Assembly (NCBI RefSeq): GCF_029227915.1 | Contig: NC_079880.1 | Span: 10,009,501-10,073,500 of the forward strand | DNA from: Hydractinia symbiolongicarpus | Taxonomy: Eukaryota > Cnidaria > Hydrozoa > Anthoathecata > Hydractiniidae | DNA: 64,000 nucleotides | Reading direction: 5' to 3' | Part shown: positions 20,782 to 32,585 of the stretch, piece by piece | How the letters are laid out: every line of letters begins with the position of its first letter | How positions within the stretch are numbered: the first letter of the stretch is position 1 | The notes under the pieces: generated by a model | What the model was told of the DNA's origin: nothing | The model's input: only the letters and a program-made list of their open reading frames with translations | The model's database searches: none | Translations under genes and position numbers: made by a program

Positions 20782-22183
20782 CTCCCGGGTTTACAGTCAC
20801 TGTTTGTAATGTTGGCAAGGTAACGGGACCACCTCCATGTTCACAACAGATACCAGTAAAGCCTGCATTGCATTGACATCGCGTTGCTAAGGGTTTTCCA
20901 TGGTTATGACAAAATCTGTTGCAAGTCCGAACTTGCAGTAGAGAATGTGGACATGTACGACCGGCTGATTCAGTCACAGTTTTTATTCGAGTTCTCTGTG
21001 AAATACCACTGTTCCCACATGGTGCACTGCATGCCGACCATGGCTGCCATTGCCCTACTTTACAGTCCACACCTGGAATGGAATGAGGTCAAAATAGACA
21101 AGTTTATTTGTCAAAATCGTCTCTGTAACAAATACGAATTTGTAGGAAAAACATAATCTAGGGAAATTTTATTTGGGACCAACAAGCGCTGTTGGAAGGA
21201 TATAGGATGAGCTAGATACATTTACAAAATTTAATACAAGTTTGGTGTCACGGTTGACAATTTTCCATACAAGTTCTATTATTTTCTATCTATATCACAG
21301 CACAATATTCTCAAGCCTCTTATGATTTGAAAAAATCAGGATATTTCCTAATACCATTGAAAGTTAGTAAAGATAAAGAATATCAATTTTAGTGTAGTGA
21401 ACCGAGAAACTTAAAAAAACGCAGCCATTGTGCCTTAAAAAAAATATTGAAATAAATGATAATACGGTATTGATATAAAGATCTAATTTTAAATGTCATT
21501 TCTTTATTTTTCTTAAATGAAAAAGTTCAGTACAAAACGGATTGTGAATTCTGAATTTTTTACCGGTTAATGGAAAATTGAATAGGCGAGGTACAGTTAA
21601 TCGAGCAAGCACTGTAATTGTATGTTCATCAAAAGATTTTTCAAATAGGCGAACAACAATCTGTTTCTCTTAAGCGTAGCAAAAGCAATATGACAAGCGT
21701 AGGAACGCCTCCGTATATTCAACACCGACATTAATCTAAGGCCAAGTTAGTAGGATCCTACTCTATGTTATGGAACAGCTTCAGGTAGATTTGACAACCC
21801 AACCCAAAAGAAAACTGACCGGCAGTGTTATTATATTGAACTTCACAACACCTTCCACCGAATGTTGGTCTGCAAGCACATCCTTGATTTCTTGGTGAAC
21901 CACCGTTGTAACAAAATCTGTTACACTCTTCAATCTGTGTGTTTGGTGGTTTGCACACACCTTTTACCAAACGCCTTCTTTCTCGTTCACCAGCAGACCC
22001 ACAAAAGCGAGTGCACGATGTCCAACTGGACCATTCTCCTACAAAGCATCGGTCATTATCGTAGTACCCAGGTGTCTTTTTGTTATAATTATAATTCTTG
22101 TATCGACGTTTCCGTTCTGCAGAAGCCATTTTAAAAACACTTCCTGTAATCCACCATGTTAGAACGAATATGTAAATTTTCAT
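20782..22183 (-). CDS. VWDE: Alternative 5' exons: signal peptide, two TSP1 and two EGF-like modules
   Basis: Exon A, 22183-21820, starts with ATG and a hydrophobic leader (MKIYIFVLTWWITGSVF). It then has a thrombospondin type 1 motif (EWSSWTSCTRFCG) and an EGF-like stretch (CNRFCYNGG...CCE); its donor is gtcagt. Exon B, 21072-20782, begins at a ccag acceptor and repeats the plan: 'QWQPWSACSAPCG' then 'RFCHNHGKPLATRCQCNAGF', donor gtaggt. Both end in phase 1, exactly as the signal-peptide exon at 18,562 does, so both fit the lectin exon at 16,044. Joining them gives a 1,509-residue form (4,530 nt, no stop). The alternative is a separate small gene whose last exons I did not find; no in-frame stop or terminal exon is evident between 18.6 and 20.8 kb. 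TSP1 modules bind glycosaminoglycans and matrix proteins. The exons are certain, the link to the downstream gene is inferred. Confidence 0.75.
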
Positions 22184-22700
22184 GTTAAAATAAATTGTAT
22201 TGTTTCATAAAATGTTCTCTTCAATCAGCAAATTCGACACAATCCGGTTGCTTGTCCAGTAAGCTGTTATACATTTATTTACATGCCAAGACCTTGCTTT
22301 CAAACATTAACATTGAACATTCAATAAAGTGTGGGACAATCGACAAACGACATTCCTGAAGAGTATTACTTCGATTTGTTTACATCGATCAATAAATTGA
22401 CAAACAAACTTGCTCAGCAAGGGTAAACAACATTTCGACTGTTAAGGATATGCAATGTAATTTAGCAAGTATGTATATTCGTTTGACTGTTAAGCATCTT
22501 GGCGCTTTTCCCATTTTTGAAGTTCGTTCAAGTGGAATTCCAATTGTAACGGAGTTCCGTAATTACATATTATTATTTCCTGAAATTATTGTGGAAAGTT
22601 GCCATTAAGGAAAAACCTTGTATTATAACGGGAGAAAATTTGTTAGATAAATAATTAAATAAACATTAAAAAAAAAGTTAGTGATTATTATTATTATTTA

Positions 22701-22824
22701 CTAGTCGTTAGCGCGTGGAAAAATCCACGGGTTAGCCCGTCGCAGCTAAGCTACCATTTTGCGTGACAGACAGACAGACGGACGGACGGACGGACAGACG
22801 TATACGGGCATTATGATATAGATT
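22701..22824 (-). mobile_element. Single short Helitron-like unit (124 bp)
   Basis: On + it starts CTAG at 22,701 after an A and ends ..gatataga before a T. It contains the hairpin half-sites around 22,712-22,730 and a GACA/GACG run. On the - strand the order is 5' TC, body, hairpin, a few bases, CTAG 3', i.e. a minimal non-autonomous Helitron inserted between A and T. Same family as the short units at 26.1 and 60.7 kb. Confidence 0.75.
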
Positions 22825-23889
22825 AAACACAAAAAAGTTACAATAAGCGAAGATATATAATTACGTTATTAACGAGTTGATAGTATTATTTTGATAAGTA
22901 AGCCTGTCCATTACCTTATCTATAAAATAGTGATCAATTTTTTTACCGACGCTTAAATTTCTATTGATCTTATTTTTTGATTTTTTCTTACCGAAGTATG
23001 TACCGAAGTGCTGCAAAGATGACGCGTATGTGTAGGTTTACTATCACTACAGACTATGGTCTCCCTTAATGTACGGTTGTTTCCACAATATAGGTTGATG
23101 GACTTACAGTGAACTCTGTCTAGAGTGGGCGGCGCTACATAAATTTTCTTCCAAAATTAGCTTACTTTGTGTCTAAAGCGTCCTCTAGATAGTGATATGA
23201 ACCGCAGAGTGTATCAAGAAACAGATTTTACAAAAAAAGGAGCAAAAGATTATATATATTGTACTATTATATATAATGTGCTATTTTTCCTTCCAGAAAC
23301 TAAAACAGAATCAAGAGTACACAAAAAAACTTTATAATAATATTTAAGACAATATTTTGAACGCATATCATGTTGCCTTAACTAAAACACAGTCAAACAT
23401 TTTACAAAATTGTTTGATGGGTGTGTTCGCTATAGAGAGGTCAGTTTTAGAAAATAATGTAAGTTGGAACTCTTAAAATAACGTTTGGCATTGGAAAGTC
23501 TCCGCAATAAAGTGTCTCTATGTATACAAGGATTCTGTTATAAGAGTTTGACCATCACTTTATCCAAGGAAAGTGTTTATTGTGAATACATGTTTGCTAT
23601 AAGAGATGTCTTTAATAAAAAGGCTGCAGCGTAATTTAGAAAATTAAATTTATTGAGTCTGTTGGTAGCTACTTGAGCTCTGGTTGTACGTCATTCGATA
23701 ATACCTTACTACATGAAATTAACGATGCATGAAATTAACGTGATTCGTCCGTCGTAATACATTAATTTCGTGAAGGTTGATCGTGACAATATTGTATGTA
23801 ATAAAACTAAGAATTTAGAGGATCAAGAAATTTTAAAACAAATGTTATATTTTATTTGACGTGTTACTCTCACTCACTCTCCTCGCTTT
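22825..23889. other. Intergenic, no gene seen
   Basis: AT-rich with possible decayed DNA-transposon ends (for example 'cgctatagagaggt' near 23,430). No coding or RNA feature is supported. Confidence 0.4.
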
Positions 23890-25540
23890 TGCTATCTCGT
23901 GTTAAATGGTTAGAAGGAAGCTGGGGTGGTCCGCGCAGTTTTCAATATGCTCAAAGTGGTGGTTAAGTTGAATTTAACCTTTTGGTTAATGAAAAAAAAA
24001 ATTCGTTGTTTTAGGTGCAAAGGAACGTCGAAGTAAGCGTCCTTTAAATCTACCTTGCACATGTAATCTTTTTCTTTCAACAGATCTTTGAGTAAATGCA
24101 AACCTTATATTTTGAAGTGAAGGTAAGGAGTAAAAGCATTTAGATTTTTTTAAATTTATGGCCTGTTTCCCCCATCCTTTTTTGGTACAAGAAATACTTG
24201 CTCAGAATTTGGCATGGTACATATTTGGCCTCTTGAATGGCACCTTTCTCCAACATAGCTTTCACCTTCTGATGCACCAGATACGTTTCCTCTTTCCACA
24301 TTTTTGTTTGATGGGGAGGTTTGACCTGTAGTGGTTCTTTTAGGAAGTCCACCTCCAGGTCTTTCCCAATTTTGAAGGAAATGTTTCAACCTTCCTGATT
24401 GGAAAGCTGCCAATTTTCGGAGTTCGAAATAGTTTCAGTAGCAATGGGTGCACATACATTAGTTGACCTATTGGTACAATTTCTGGTGACTGGAGGTGAT
24501 TTCTGATGCTGTAGCAAGGTGCCAATTCTGTTACGGTAGAAGTTCTTACCACTGAATGTCTTCTGTTGGTTGTAGTTGTTCTTGAACTACTTTGGCTGTT
24601 GTCTGTTGACTCCATTCCCTTTGTGTGATGTACTTGTGTAATTTTGTCGCCCCTCGGAACATCCTTGAAAAAAAGGCGCAGAGAGGCCCCTCGGAAAGGG
24701 CCGTTTGTTTTGAACTTTGAAGTCGTATTTCTTTCATTTTTCATACACCTCCTTCGACATTTCTTTGCTTTGGCGGTATCTTTGGTGTGTTCACGAATGA
24801 TTGTCCGAAGAGTTCAGTCTCAAATGGCTTTTCCAAAAGTTTACTCTGTTCTTTTAGCACTGTTTTTGCTTTTGCATTTTCCTGTCCAACAGCGGTGAGG
24901 ACATTTAGCCTTCGGTTATAGGAAACAGCACTGAAAGCCAGACCTGTTAATAACATGCTCTGTTCAACATATGTCGAAAGTTAATTTGGATCTAGCACAC
25001 ATTCAGGATTGGCAATCGCCTCTTCGATCCTGTACCACACTTTAGTCAAGGGGCCCATTATGTTCCAAATTTTACCTTGAATCCGTCCCAAGGAGTGGTC
25101 TAAATTCTGGTCGGTTTTTCTTCCTTTATCCTCTAATAATTCTGTGAAGTAATCATCAGCATGGCTTTTTGAGATTTTCTGGCACAGGATTTTTCAAAAG
25201 AATGCTTTTATTCAAGTCCTTCTCCTTTACATATTTGTTAAAATACTTTTCAGCAGAGCTCACCAGTTCATCTGGTCTGGCGGCCATATTGCTCTCCTCA
25301 GGAAGGGCTTCAAACCTTTTGCCTCTTGAAAGACAGTCCCATGTGTTGACTATCTTCGTCTTTGTGGCTACGTTTATTTGGTTTTTGAAGCTCATTGGCC
25401 TCCCTGGGGTTAGCAGGCTCCATGGTCTCCCCATTGCCTGAAGGCATTTTAGTTTCATTCCCTTCGTCAGCTATACTATGGTGACTTTCATTGTCTGGGC
25501 TGTCATCATTATCACTTTTATTGTTTGCAAATTTTTATGA
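23890..25540 (-). pseudogene. DIRS-like retroelement fragment (gag and part of RT)
   Basis: The - strand pieces keep a DIRS order. A gag-like part (25,458 to about 24,640) includes 'AFSAVSYNRRLNVLTAVGQE' and 'LFGQSF'. The RT entry region (about 24,413-24,140) includes GRLKHFLQNW, 'VKAMLEKGAIQEAKYVP' and FLVPKKDGG. Then 'CKVDLKDAYFDVPLHLKQR' lies near 24,080-24,020. Frameshifts and stops break it repeatedly, and the catalytic YxDD and tyrosine recombinase regions are not found. It lost its 3' part; coordinates are approximate. Confidence 0.75.
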
Positions 25541-26097
25541 GATTGGAAAGATACAAGAGGATAAATATGATATCAGAAATACAACACTTTAGAAATCGTC
25601 TTAACAGCTTCCCGATTAAAATCAACAAGGCAGAGTTGAGTCTGGTTTCCGAAATTATCGAGATTAATCTCGATTATCCAATCTTAGTACGGAGATTTTA
25701 TGAAAGAAAATTGTACATTTAGATTGGATATAAAAATAAGTTAAATAAATAAAAAATAAGTTAAATCTATTTTACCTAATGACCTAACATTCTTTAGGGT
25801 ATAAAGACAAAGTTCATACAGAGCTAAGTACATATATAAGATAATTAGAACAATGAAAACATGGTCATGATCGAACATTATTCAATAATTTAAATACAAA
25901 CTTCATTTTAACAATTCGATAAAATAAATATGTATAAACATAAAACATGGCTACATACTTTTTTTATACCAATTTCAAAATCTAAGCCAGGCTTTCATAC
26001 TCCTAAGTTGAAACTGCGGCAAGCAATAGCCTTATTTTTAAACTATTAATTTCACCCTGACTTTCTTATAAGACATATCCTGATAAAAAAAGCATGT
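25541..26097. other. Intergenic AT-rich sequence
   Basis: No gene, RNA or clear repeat seen; the 65-codon frame at 25,525-25,722 has no recognisable character. Confidence 0.4.
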
Positions 26098-26555
26098 ATC
26101 TCTTTAATAATAGCCGTCGTCTGTTTGTCTCTGTGTCCGCGAAAGCCGTGTCCAGTAACGAAGACAAGAAATTTTTAAAATGCGCACCAATACCAAATGC
26201 GATATATTTCTGTCCACTTTGTTGCAACGGGTTAATTTATAGGACGGGTGATCCCGTAGATTTTTCCACGGGCTAACGACTATCTATATTATAATGCCCG
26301 TATACGTCTGTCCGTCCATCTGTCTGTCTGTCACGCAAAATGGTAGCTTAGCTGCGCAGGTAGCGAGACGCACGCAATGCAGTATAAAAAGGACGGGCGA
26401 ACCCGTGGATTTTTCACAGGCTAACGACTAGTTTATATTATAATACCCGTATGCGTCTGTCCGTCCATCTGTCTGTCTGTCAAGCAAAATTGTAGCTTAG
26501 CTGCGCAAGTAGCAAGACGCACACGATGCGCTATAAAAAGGACGGGACTGGAAAA
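26098..26555 (+). mobile_element. Three short Helitron-like units in tandem, + orientation
   Basis: Unit 1 starts 'tctctttaataatagccg' near 26,099 and ends with the hairpin 'ccgtagatttttccacggg' then ctaacgactat. Unit 2 starts tctatattataatgcccg at about 26,280 and ends with a hairpin, then ctaacgactag at about 26,431. Unit 3 starts at 26,432 and is cut off near 26,548. The 3' end of one abuts the 5' end of the next. Orientation is opposite to the array at 48-64 kb. Confidence 0.75.
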
Positions 26556-27152
26556 TGGTTTAACAAACGAAAAACTGTGTTTGTATCGGTGTTTAGTTTT
26601 TCCCCATTTAAAGTTGGGTAGATCCTGGCCACCATGTTGAACTCAGAAGCGAAACGATCTTTTGGACATGGGACCAGAATGATCTTTTCTGTACTGCACA
26701 TAGCGCTGTTATGATAATGCTGTAAAATAAGAATAAAATAAAGAGAATGTTCGAATAGAGCGGTTTGTTCTAACTCGAAAAACAAAAGAGAAATAAAGTG
26801 AGAAATCCGTAGGCACCTTCTGCATCTTTCTTAGTTTATGAAGGTTCCCCTATAAATTAATAACATTTAATTACGCTGATGTGTTTAACACGGGCTTTAC
26901 CTAGAAGAGAAGAAAACTTAAAAAAAGGAGCAATAAAAATCCAATTTTAATTCCTTCGATTGTCTTGAACAGTTTGAAATAGTAAATGCTGTGTTTTTAT
27001 GTGATGTTATTACTTTAAAGAAAAAATAAAATAAGACTAAAGAATCAATTTAAATCAATAAAAAATTGATAAAAATGCCGGTGAAATATACCTGGCTTTT
27101 CAATTTCAGGACCCTTGAGTAACATTTCCTCATTGTTGTATTACAGAGTTTC
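26556..27152. other. Intergenic sequence left of the ISL2EU element
   Basis: No supported feature. The - strand frame at 26,531-26,785 overlaps the end of the Helitron array and shows no domain. Confidence 0.4.
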
Positions 27153-27360
27153 ATACCGCGCAGGTCTGGGCACTAGAGAAACGGTTGTAGGGACAAATTT
27201 TTAGCTTGTTTATGTTGCACTCGATTACTCCTATTGCTTTCCCGGTCAATTGCTCATAAAGTTTATACCGTATGGGCGCAGTTGAGGCATAAATTGCTAA
27301 TTTTAGTATATATTTTTTCCTTTATTTATACTTTTCTACAACATTTAACTTATCTAAAAC

Positions 27361-28911
27361 ATGGTGAAATGGTTCTGCTCGTCATCCCTTTGCTATAATA
27401 ACTTTCGAACACAAAATTCAAATGGAGAAAAGCTTATATTTTACAGATTGCCAAGGACCAAGGATTTACAAATGGAGTACCAAAAAATTATTAAAACTGC
27501 TGGAGTTAATTGGAAAAACGGCCACATATGTTGTGAACATTGGAGTGCTGGTTATAAAATTAATGAAACTCTTCCTGATGTTACAGCACCCCAGTCACAA
27601 ATTCCTATTATTGAGCAAAAATATAATAGAGGAAAAAAAGACTTGAAAAAACCCAAAGTGCAGCAAATAAAATGAAAGTTAAGGAGCTAAAAAAAAAAAT
27701 TGAATTCATTCAAACATTTTGTACACCATCTAGTGTAAAGAGAAAACCTCCAGCTAAAAGAATATCTTCTACGCCAGTACATAAACAACGAGAACCCTCC
27801 AAGAGACAGTTATCTGCTAAATTACTATCTAAAGACAAAATTATTGAAGAACTTAAAAAAAAATAAACGAATCAAATAATCAAATAAAGAATCTCACCCA
27901 TGAAATTAAATTACTAAAAATTAAAAACCACTACCTGCAATCATTTGTTAATAAACGAAATAAAATAATTCTTGAAAAAACAGGAACAATTCTAAACCTT
28001 CAAAAGTATATATTTTCCTATGACAACTTACAACAAAAATCTGGTTTGCCCGTTGAAAAATTTGACTTGCTGTTTCAAATTGTTTCACCATACTTACACA
28101 CTATATAATACCCTGAGTGTAAAGGAACTGGGGACAGATCATTAAACAAAGCAACCGGACTTTTATGTGTGTTAACAATTTGTCGTCATTCTCTTCATCT
28201 TTGCGTTATGGCTTATATGGCAAGTGTCGGTAAAAGCACAATGTATAGGATATTTGTTGGATGGCTTATTTTTTTAAAACACTTTTCAGTCAGTTGGACT
28301 TAAAACCAGATGATGGATTTTTATTAAAGAAATTGCCAGATATTTTTGTTCGAACAGGACATGGGTTGACCCACTTAGTTATTGATTGTACAGAATTTAA
28401 GTTTCAACATGCTACAAACTTTGAACTTAATTCCCTTATGTTTTCTAACTATAAAAACACTGTCACCGGTAAAGCTTTAATCGGAATCTCAGCACATGGA
28501 AGTGGCCTTTTTTTCAGTGACATATATCCTGGTTCAATTAGTGACAGCGCTATAACTGAAGAAACTGCTGTTCTTGAATGGGTGCGACCTGAACATGAAC
28601 TTATGTCAGATAGAGGTTTCTCCGTACAAGATCATTGTTCCATAAAAGGTGTTTTTTTAAATCGACCTGCCAAAAAGATAAAGATCAATTTTCACCTGCT
28701 GATGTTGCTGCAAATTTTGATATTGCATCTACAAGAATTCACGTGGAGATTCATTGGACGAGTAAGAGATTGGATAAAATATGCTGGACATTCTGTTAAA
28801 TTTTCAGGAGGTCCCTTGGAATTAGCTGCTCTAGTTATAATTTCTAACAAAATTCAAGAAGACACTAATCCATCTGGGCTGGATCCATACAGGTTATCAA
28901 CCCACACGTAA
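27361..28911 (+). pseudogene. THAP-DDE transposase of the ISL2EU element, frameshifted
   Basis: N-terminal THAP zinc finger (frame 27,361-27,675): MVKWFCSSSLC, 'YRLPRTKDLQMEY', 'HICCEHW' and 'DVTAP', the C..C...C..H plus AVPTP-like end of THAP domains. A Lys-rich coiled-coil stretch follows in another frame. The DDE_Tnp_4-like core in 28,261-28,911 has 'LTHLVIDCTEFKFQHATNFE', 'SDSAITEETAVLEW' and 'ELMSDRGFSVQDHC'; the first and last give candidate catalytic Asp residues. 'ARIHVE'-like coding for the Glu survives only in a neighbouring frame near 28,730. At least three frame changes make it non-functional as read. THAP binds the transposon ends and DDE cuts and joins. Confidence 0.85.
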
Positions 28912-29651
28912 CAGCTTTACAACCTGAGCGATCACAAAAAAAAACGACAATGCTTCTGGTTCATACTGATGATCACGCTTAAAGTTTATAAAATTACTAC
29001 TAAGGATGTCTTTCTCCTGTAAACCTTCATTTATTAGATGATAATAAAGTTCAAATTTTTTTGCATCATAGATTCCAATCAGAGCTGGTAAACGGCTACC
29101 GGTGATTTTACCCTTCCTTAGATTTTGCAACTCTTCTGTATTTTGTTGAACTGGAAAATAATTAGGGCTTTTGTTAGGGTCATCTGGGAACAGATTGTCT
29201 TAGATCAATGTTGATTATTTTTAAATTAGAATTAACTTCACAAGAAATATCATCTAGTAGGAAGTGTGCCGCAATAAGATTTTCTTTTGTTTTTCAAAAT
29301 TGTTCTGGAGATGTTTTTTTTTTTAAATTTTCAAGTTTTGACGGTTCAATTTTTATTTTATCTATAGTTGAATTTTGTTTGCAGTAATCATGATCAGCTA
29401 GTGAACGTGCTGCATTAGTTGCAAATCCAAGAGATGTTTTTAGACATTTATTTTTTGACAAAACCTCATAGCAATGTTGTTCGAACGGACTTTAACCTTT
29501 TTTATTTCCAAAAGCATATCCGATTTCAGGTCTCTTTTAAACCTGGAGTTTTCTGGGTCAGCTGGAGTGATTTTAGCATCAGTTACATTGTTTGAGGTAC
29601 AACTCTGGCTGAGGTTAACTTTATTTTTCGTAACGGCATCATAGGTATAGA
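28897..29651 (-). pseudogene. YqaJ-like nuclease part of the ISL2EU second gene
   Basis: The frame 29,130-28,897 reads 'LRKGKITGSRLPALIGIYDA' then 'FKRDHQYEPEALSFF'. The ITGSR..ALIG and Y...EALS pattern is that of YqaJ/lambda-exonuclease-like proteins encoded by ISL2EU elements. Sequence upstream in the gene (29,130-29,651) is in broken frames. The N-terminal SWIM part lies beyond the hAT insertion at 31,845-32,210. Several stops: inactive. Confidence 0.7.
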
Positions 29652-30446
29652 GCCTTCAGGGGCGGATACAGGTTTAAAAAGTCCTTAGTCAAAATTTTTC
29701 GTGAAGCCAAAAATTTTTTGTCGCAAATGCCCGAATTATCATTTTTTTAATGTATACTTACCAGACATTTCATAAGAATAAATTGAAAGAAAAAACAACA
29801 TAAATCTAGCTACTTTTTCAAAGCAGCTGGTATTCCAATATAATGTTTTTTGAAAACTTGAAGGGTTACATTAATAACCCATAAAAATCTTCTTTCTTCT
29901 TTCTTCTTTCTTGCACATCACGTAATGTAGAAAACCATGGACAAATTGAATCTAACATGAAAAGGGTCAAATTGAGCAAATTGTCAAAACCGGCCAATGG
30001 AATAATGAATGAATTATCAAATCTGACATCTAAACATCAGTATACCGGGTTGACATGATAACAAAGAATTATATAAAAACAAATTTAAAAAATGAATGTG
30101 CAAGAACTATTTCAGTAAAATATATAAAAAAAAACAAAGGATATGGCATATAAAAAACAAGGCTCAAAAAGTAAATTTATAAACTGAAAGGACTCTTGCT
30201 AAAAAGCAGCATTAACATATAAATCAGGGGTTGTGCTCAAAGCATTTTAATAGATGTATGTTATAAAATAGGAGTTAGGACTTCAGAAAATCCAAAGTTG
30301 AGAAACTTTTAGGGTGAACCTAAGATGTTAAGTGTATAATTACCAACTTAAAAGTAAGACTTAGCAAAAGATGAGTAAGTAGAGGCAAGTATGGGTAAGT
30401 AAGGATAAAGTAAATTGTTTAAATATGTATTAAGTTTTAAGTGAAT

Positions 30447-30975
30447 TTAAATTAACTGTAATCTTCTAAGATCTCGGGCAAAAATATTAAGTACATCATC
30501 TACCTTTGGAATAATTTCTTGATGAATGTACATTAAGGAAAGGCCATTAAGACGATCTTCTGTCATGGTACTACGGCAATAATCTTTTAATCGTCTTAAT
30601 GATGAAAAACTTCTTTCACATTCACATGAAGTAATAGGGATAGTAGCAAGAATGCGAATAGCAACATTATATATTTGTAAATAGAGACAGGTTTATTGAC
30701 TTTAAAGTTTGAGCAATGGTTTCAGGTCTTGTCCCCTGATAATCCAAAGCAAACTTTTTCCACAGCTCTAACTCAGACTCTAGAGCAAGAGGATGTGGCA
30801 TGTCAGATTTGTAAAAATCTACAAACCTTTTAAATTTGCTCTTCCAATCTTTGTTGGAGTAAACCATTGAAACTACTTTGGCTGGTACAATGCACAATCC
30901 ATTATACACTACACACCTATAGTACGTCATAAAAGGAACAAAATGGCGGCAATAAATTTTTGCTTGCGTCAGCAC
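30447..30975 (-). pseudogene. hAT transposase C-terminus (dimerisation domain)
   Basis: Frame 30,975-30,667 reads 'WKKFALDYQGTRPETIAQTL'. It then shifts by a small deletion, after which 'CECERSFSSLRRLKDYCRST' and 'RLNGLSLMYIHQEI' continue to a stop at 30,447-30,449. This is the hAT dimerisation (hATC) signature. The upstream BED finger and catalytic core are not recognisable. Inactive. Confidence 0.85.
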
Positions 30976-31204
30976 ATTTTCTGTGACGTCATCAGAAGCT
31001 TGAAAATTGTTAAAAATGCCACTATCTGCTTAAAATATAATTACTTTTGTTCTAGATCGAATTTTTACATTCTGAAGTTCTGATAGCTAAATTTTTACAT
31101 TCTTAAAGTTTCTGATAGCTAAATAAATTTTTTTTAACATATCTTCCGGTTTTTACATGGATCGGATAAAAAATTGCCAAAAATTGCCCGAAAATCCGTT
31201 TTTT

Positions 31205-31588
31205 TCCGATGTTCGGGTATAATCCGACAAAATCGGGAAATCGGATTAGTCACGTGTCAAAATTATTCAAATCATTCTTCTTCATGAAAAAAAGTTGTGT
31301 TGTAAGTTTCAAGTTTTTAGGATAATCCTAACAGGAGTTATTATATTTTCCCCATTATAAGGATTTCATAGAGATTTTAGGGGTAGTTTCGAGTAATGGC
31401 CAATATCAAAGCCTCTGAAAGGTATGGAACCTAAAAATTTAGCATGCAGGTGTCTAATAGATAAATGTTGAAACTCAGTAAGTATCATAGCCAAATAAGA
31501 AAGCACTCAGGAGTTATTAAAAAAAAACCGTCAGGGGGGGGCGGAATCCGCCCCCCCCCCCCCCCCCCCGGACCGAATAGGGTTAACG
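31205..31588 (-). repeat. Copy of a TTCGGTCCGG-ended element, inverted relative to 40.4 kb
   Basis: Matches 40,371-40,760 in reverse complement over several blocks, e.g. 'gtttcgagtaatgg', 'tgaaaggtatgg' and 'catgcaggtgtc'. The end has a run of 19 C (31,551-31,569), then 'ggaccgaatagggttaa'. It sits inside the hAT element. Confidence 0.75.
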
Positions 31589-31844
31589 GACCATAGACTA
31601 TATTCGTCAAAACAATCACGCACCATGCAAATTAAAACAGATACAACGCACAGACTTGGCTCTGCGGCAACCCTGAGCCGTTGGTCCCCTATTTTATATC
31701 AACTCCCGCTCGTCGGCGCACGTTGTTTACATAAAAAGAACTTTACGCACTACTATGCCCCTCTCGATTGACATCGTCCTTTATACAGGTAGACAATTTA
31801 CCTTCGTCACTTGACGTCTTTGACGTGGTATGTATCCGCCCCTG

Positions 31845-32210
31845 GCCTTTTCTTGTTCTGCGATGCCATTTCTGCAGTTGCTCAGTGCAAGATAGAGCCA
31901 AAAATTTTTCCTTTCTTTCGTGAAAGTTTTTTAAATAGAGAAGCAAGGCCAATGTATGGCAACATAAGCCACTTACACCACCAAGACATTCACAGTAGGC
32001 TTTAAATAGAATAACTGTCGGCCTTGTTAATTCACCATATGATTTTCTAATAAGTGCTCTAACAAATACATTATCATCACCTGCAACATGTGTTTTTACT
32101 GAAACTATTTTACTGCTAGTCAACATAGCATAAGCTTTCTGTCGCTGACCTAAACTATCTTTTCTACAACTGTATTCTTTGAATATCGATGCTGTAACTA
32201 TTGGATACAA
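31845..32210 (-). pseudogene. SWIM-like N-terminal part of the ISL2EU second gene
   Basis: Frame with 'AYCECLGGVSGLCCHTLALL' (C.C...CCH, a SWIM-type zinc motif), then CTEQLQKWHRRTRKG, which is cut by the hAT insertion. Reading on from 29,651, after removing the insert and one copy of GCCTT, continues in frame with SIPMMPLRK, as expected for this family. Separate N-terminal coding may exist near 32.3-32.5 kb but is weak. Confidence 0.75.
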
Positions 32211-32585
32211 TTCCTCTTTAGGACGCCAGGGAGCTGAAATGGGAGGGATAAGATTGAGATCTAATGTTGTACCAAAACTAAAATTTCTTTCTCTTTTTGA
32301 CTCTCAATTATTCCGCAAGTGATGGGTATAATTTGAATCGATTAACACGCATATTAAGCTCTTGTCTGTACCTCATGTTGACAGGCCACGTTCCATAAGC
32401 CATTGTACACAATCTTTCTTTTCCATTTTTGCAAAAACAATACGTATAAGTATTAAACAGCAAATAACTATCTATATAATAACTTAAAAGTGTGTACAAA
32501 CGCTAGCTAAATGTTTACACTTTGCAGGAGTTCTGAAAATTTGTCCCTACAAGCCACTTCGCTCGGGCCCAGACTTGTGCGGTAT

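Larger units (their letters stand above)
29657..31844. mobile_element. hAT transposon with 5-bp target duplication
   Basis: Ends are CAGGGGCGGATACAGG on the left and, inverted, CAGGGGCGGATACA on the right, the classic hAT terminus. GCCTT is duplicated at 29,652-29,656 and 31,845-31,849. A 5-bp duplication fits the hAT5 subgroup. It contains a decayed transposase C-terminus on the - strand and, near its right side, a second small repeat (about 31,205-31,588). Confidence 0.85.
27155..32583. mobile_element. ISL2EU-type DNA transposon with a nested hAT
   Basis: Terminal inverted repeats: the left end begins 'accgcgcaggtctgggc' and the right end, reversed, 'accgcacaagtctgggc'; both reach 'gtagggacaaattt' about 40-50 bases in. 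AT flanks both ends (27,153-54 and 32,584-85), consistent with a 2-bp duplication. It carries a THAP-DDE transposase reading right and an opposed SWIM/YqaJ gene reading left, the ISL2EU arrangement. Without the 2.2-kb hAT it would be about 3.2 kb. Both genes are decayed. Confidence 0.85.
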
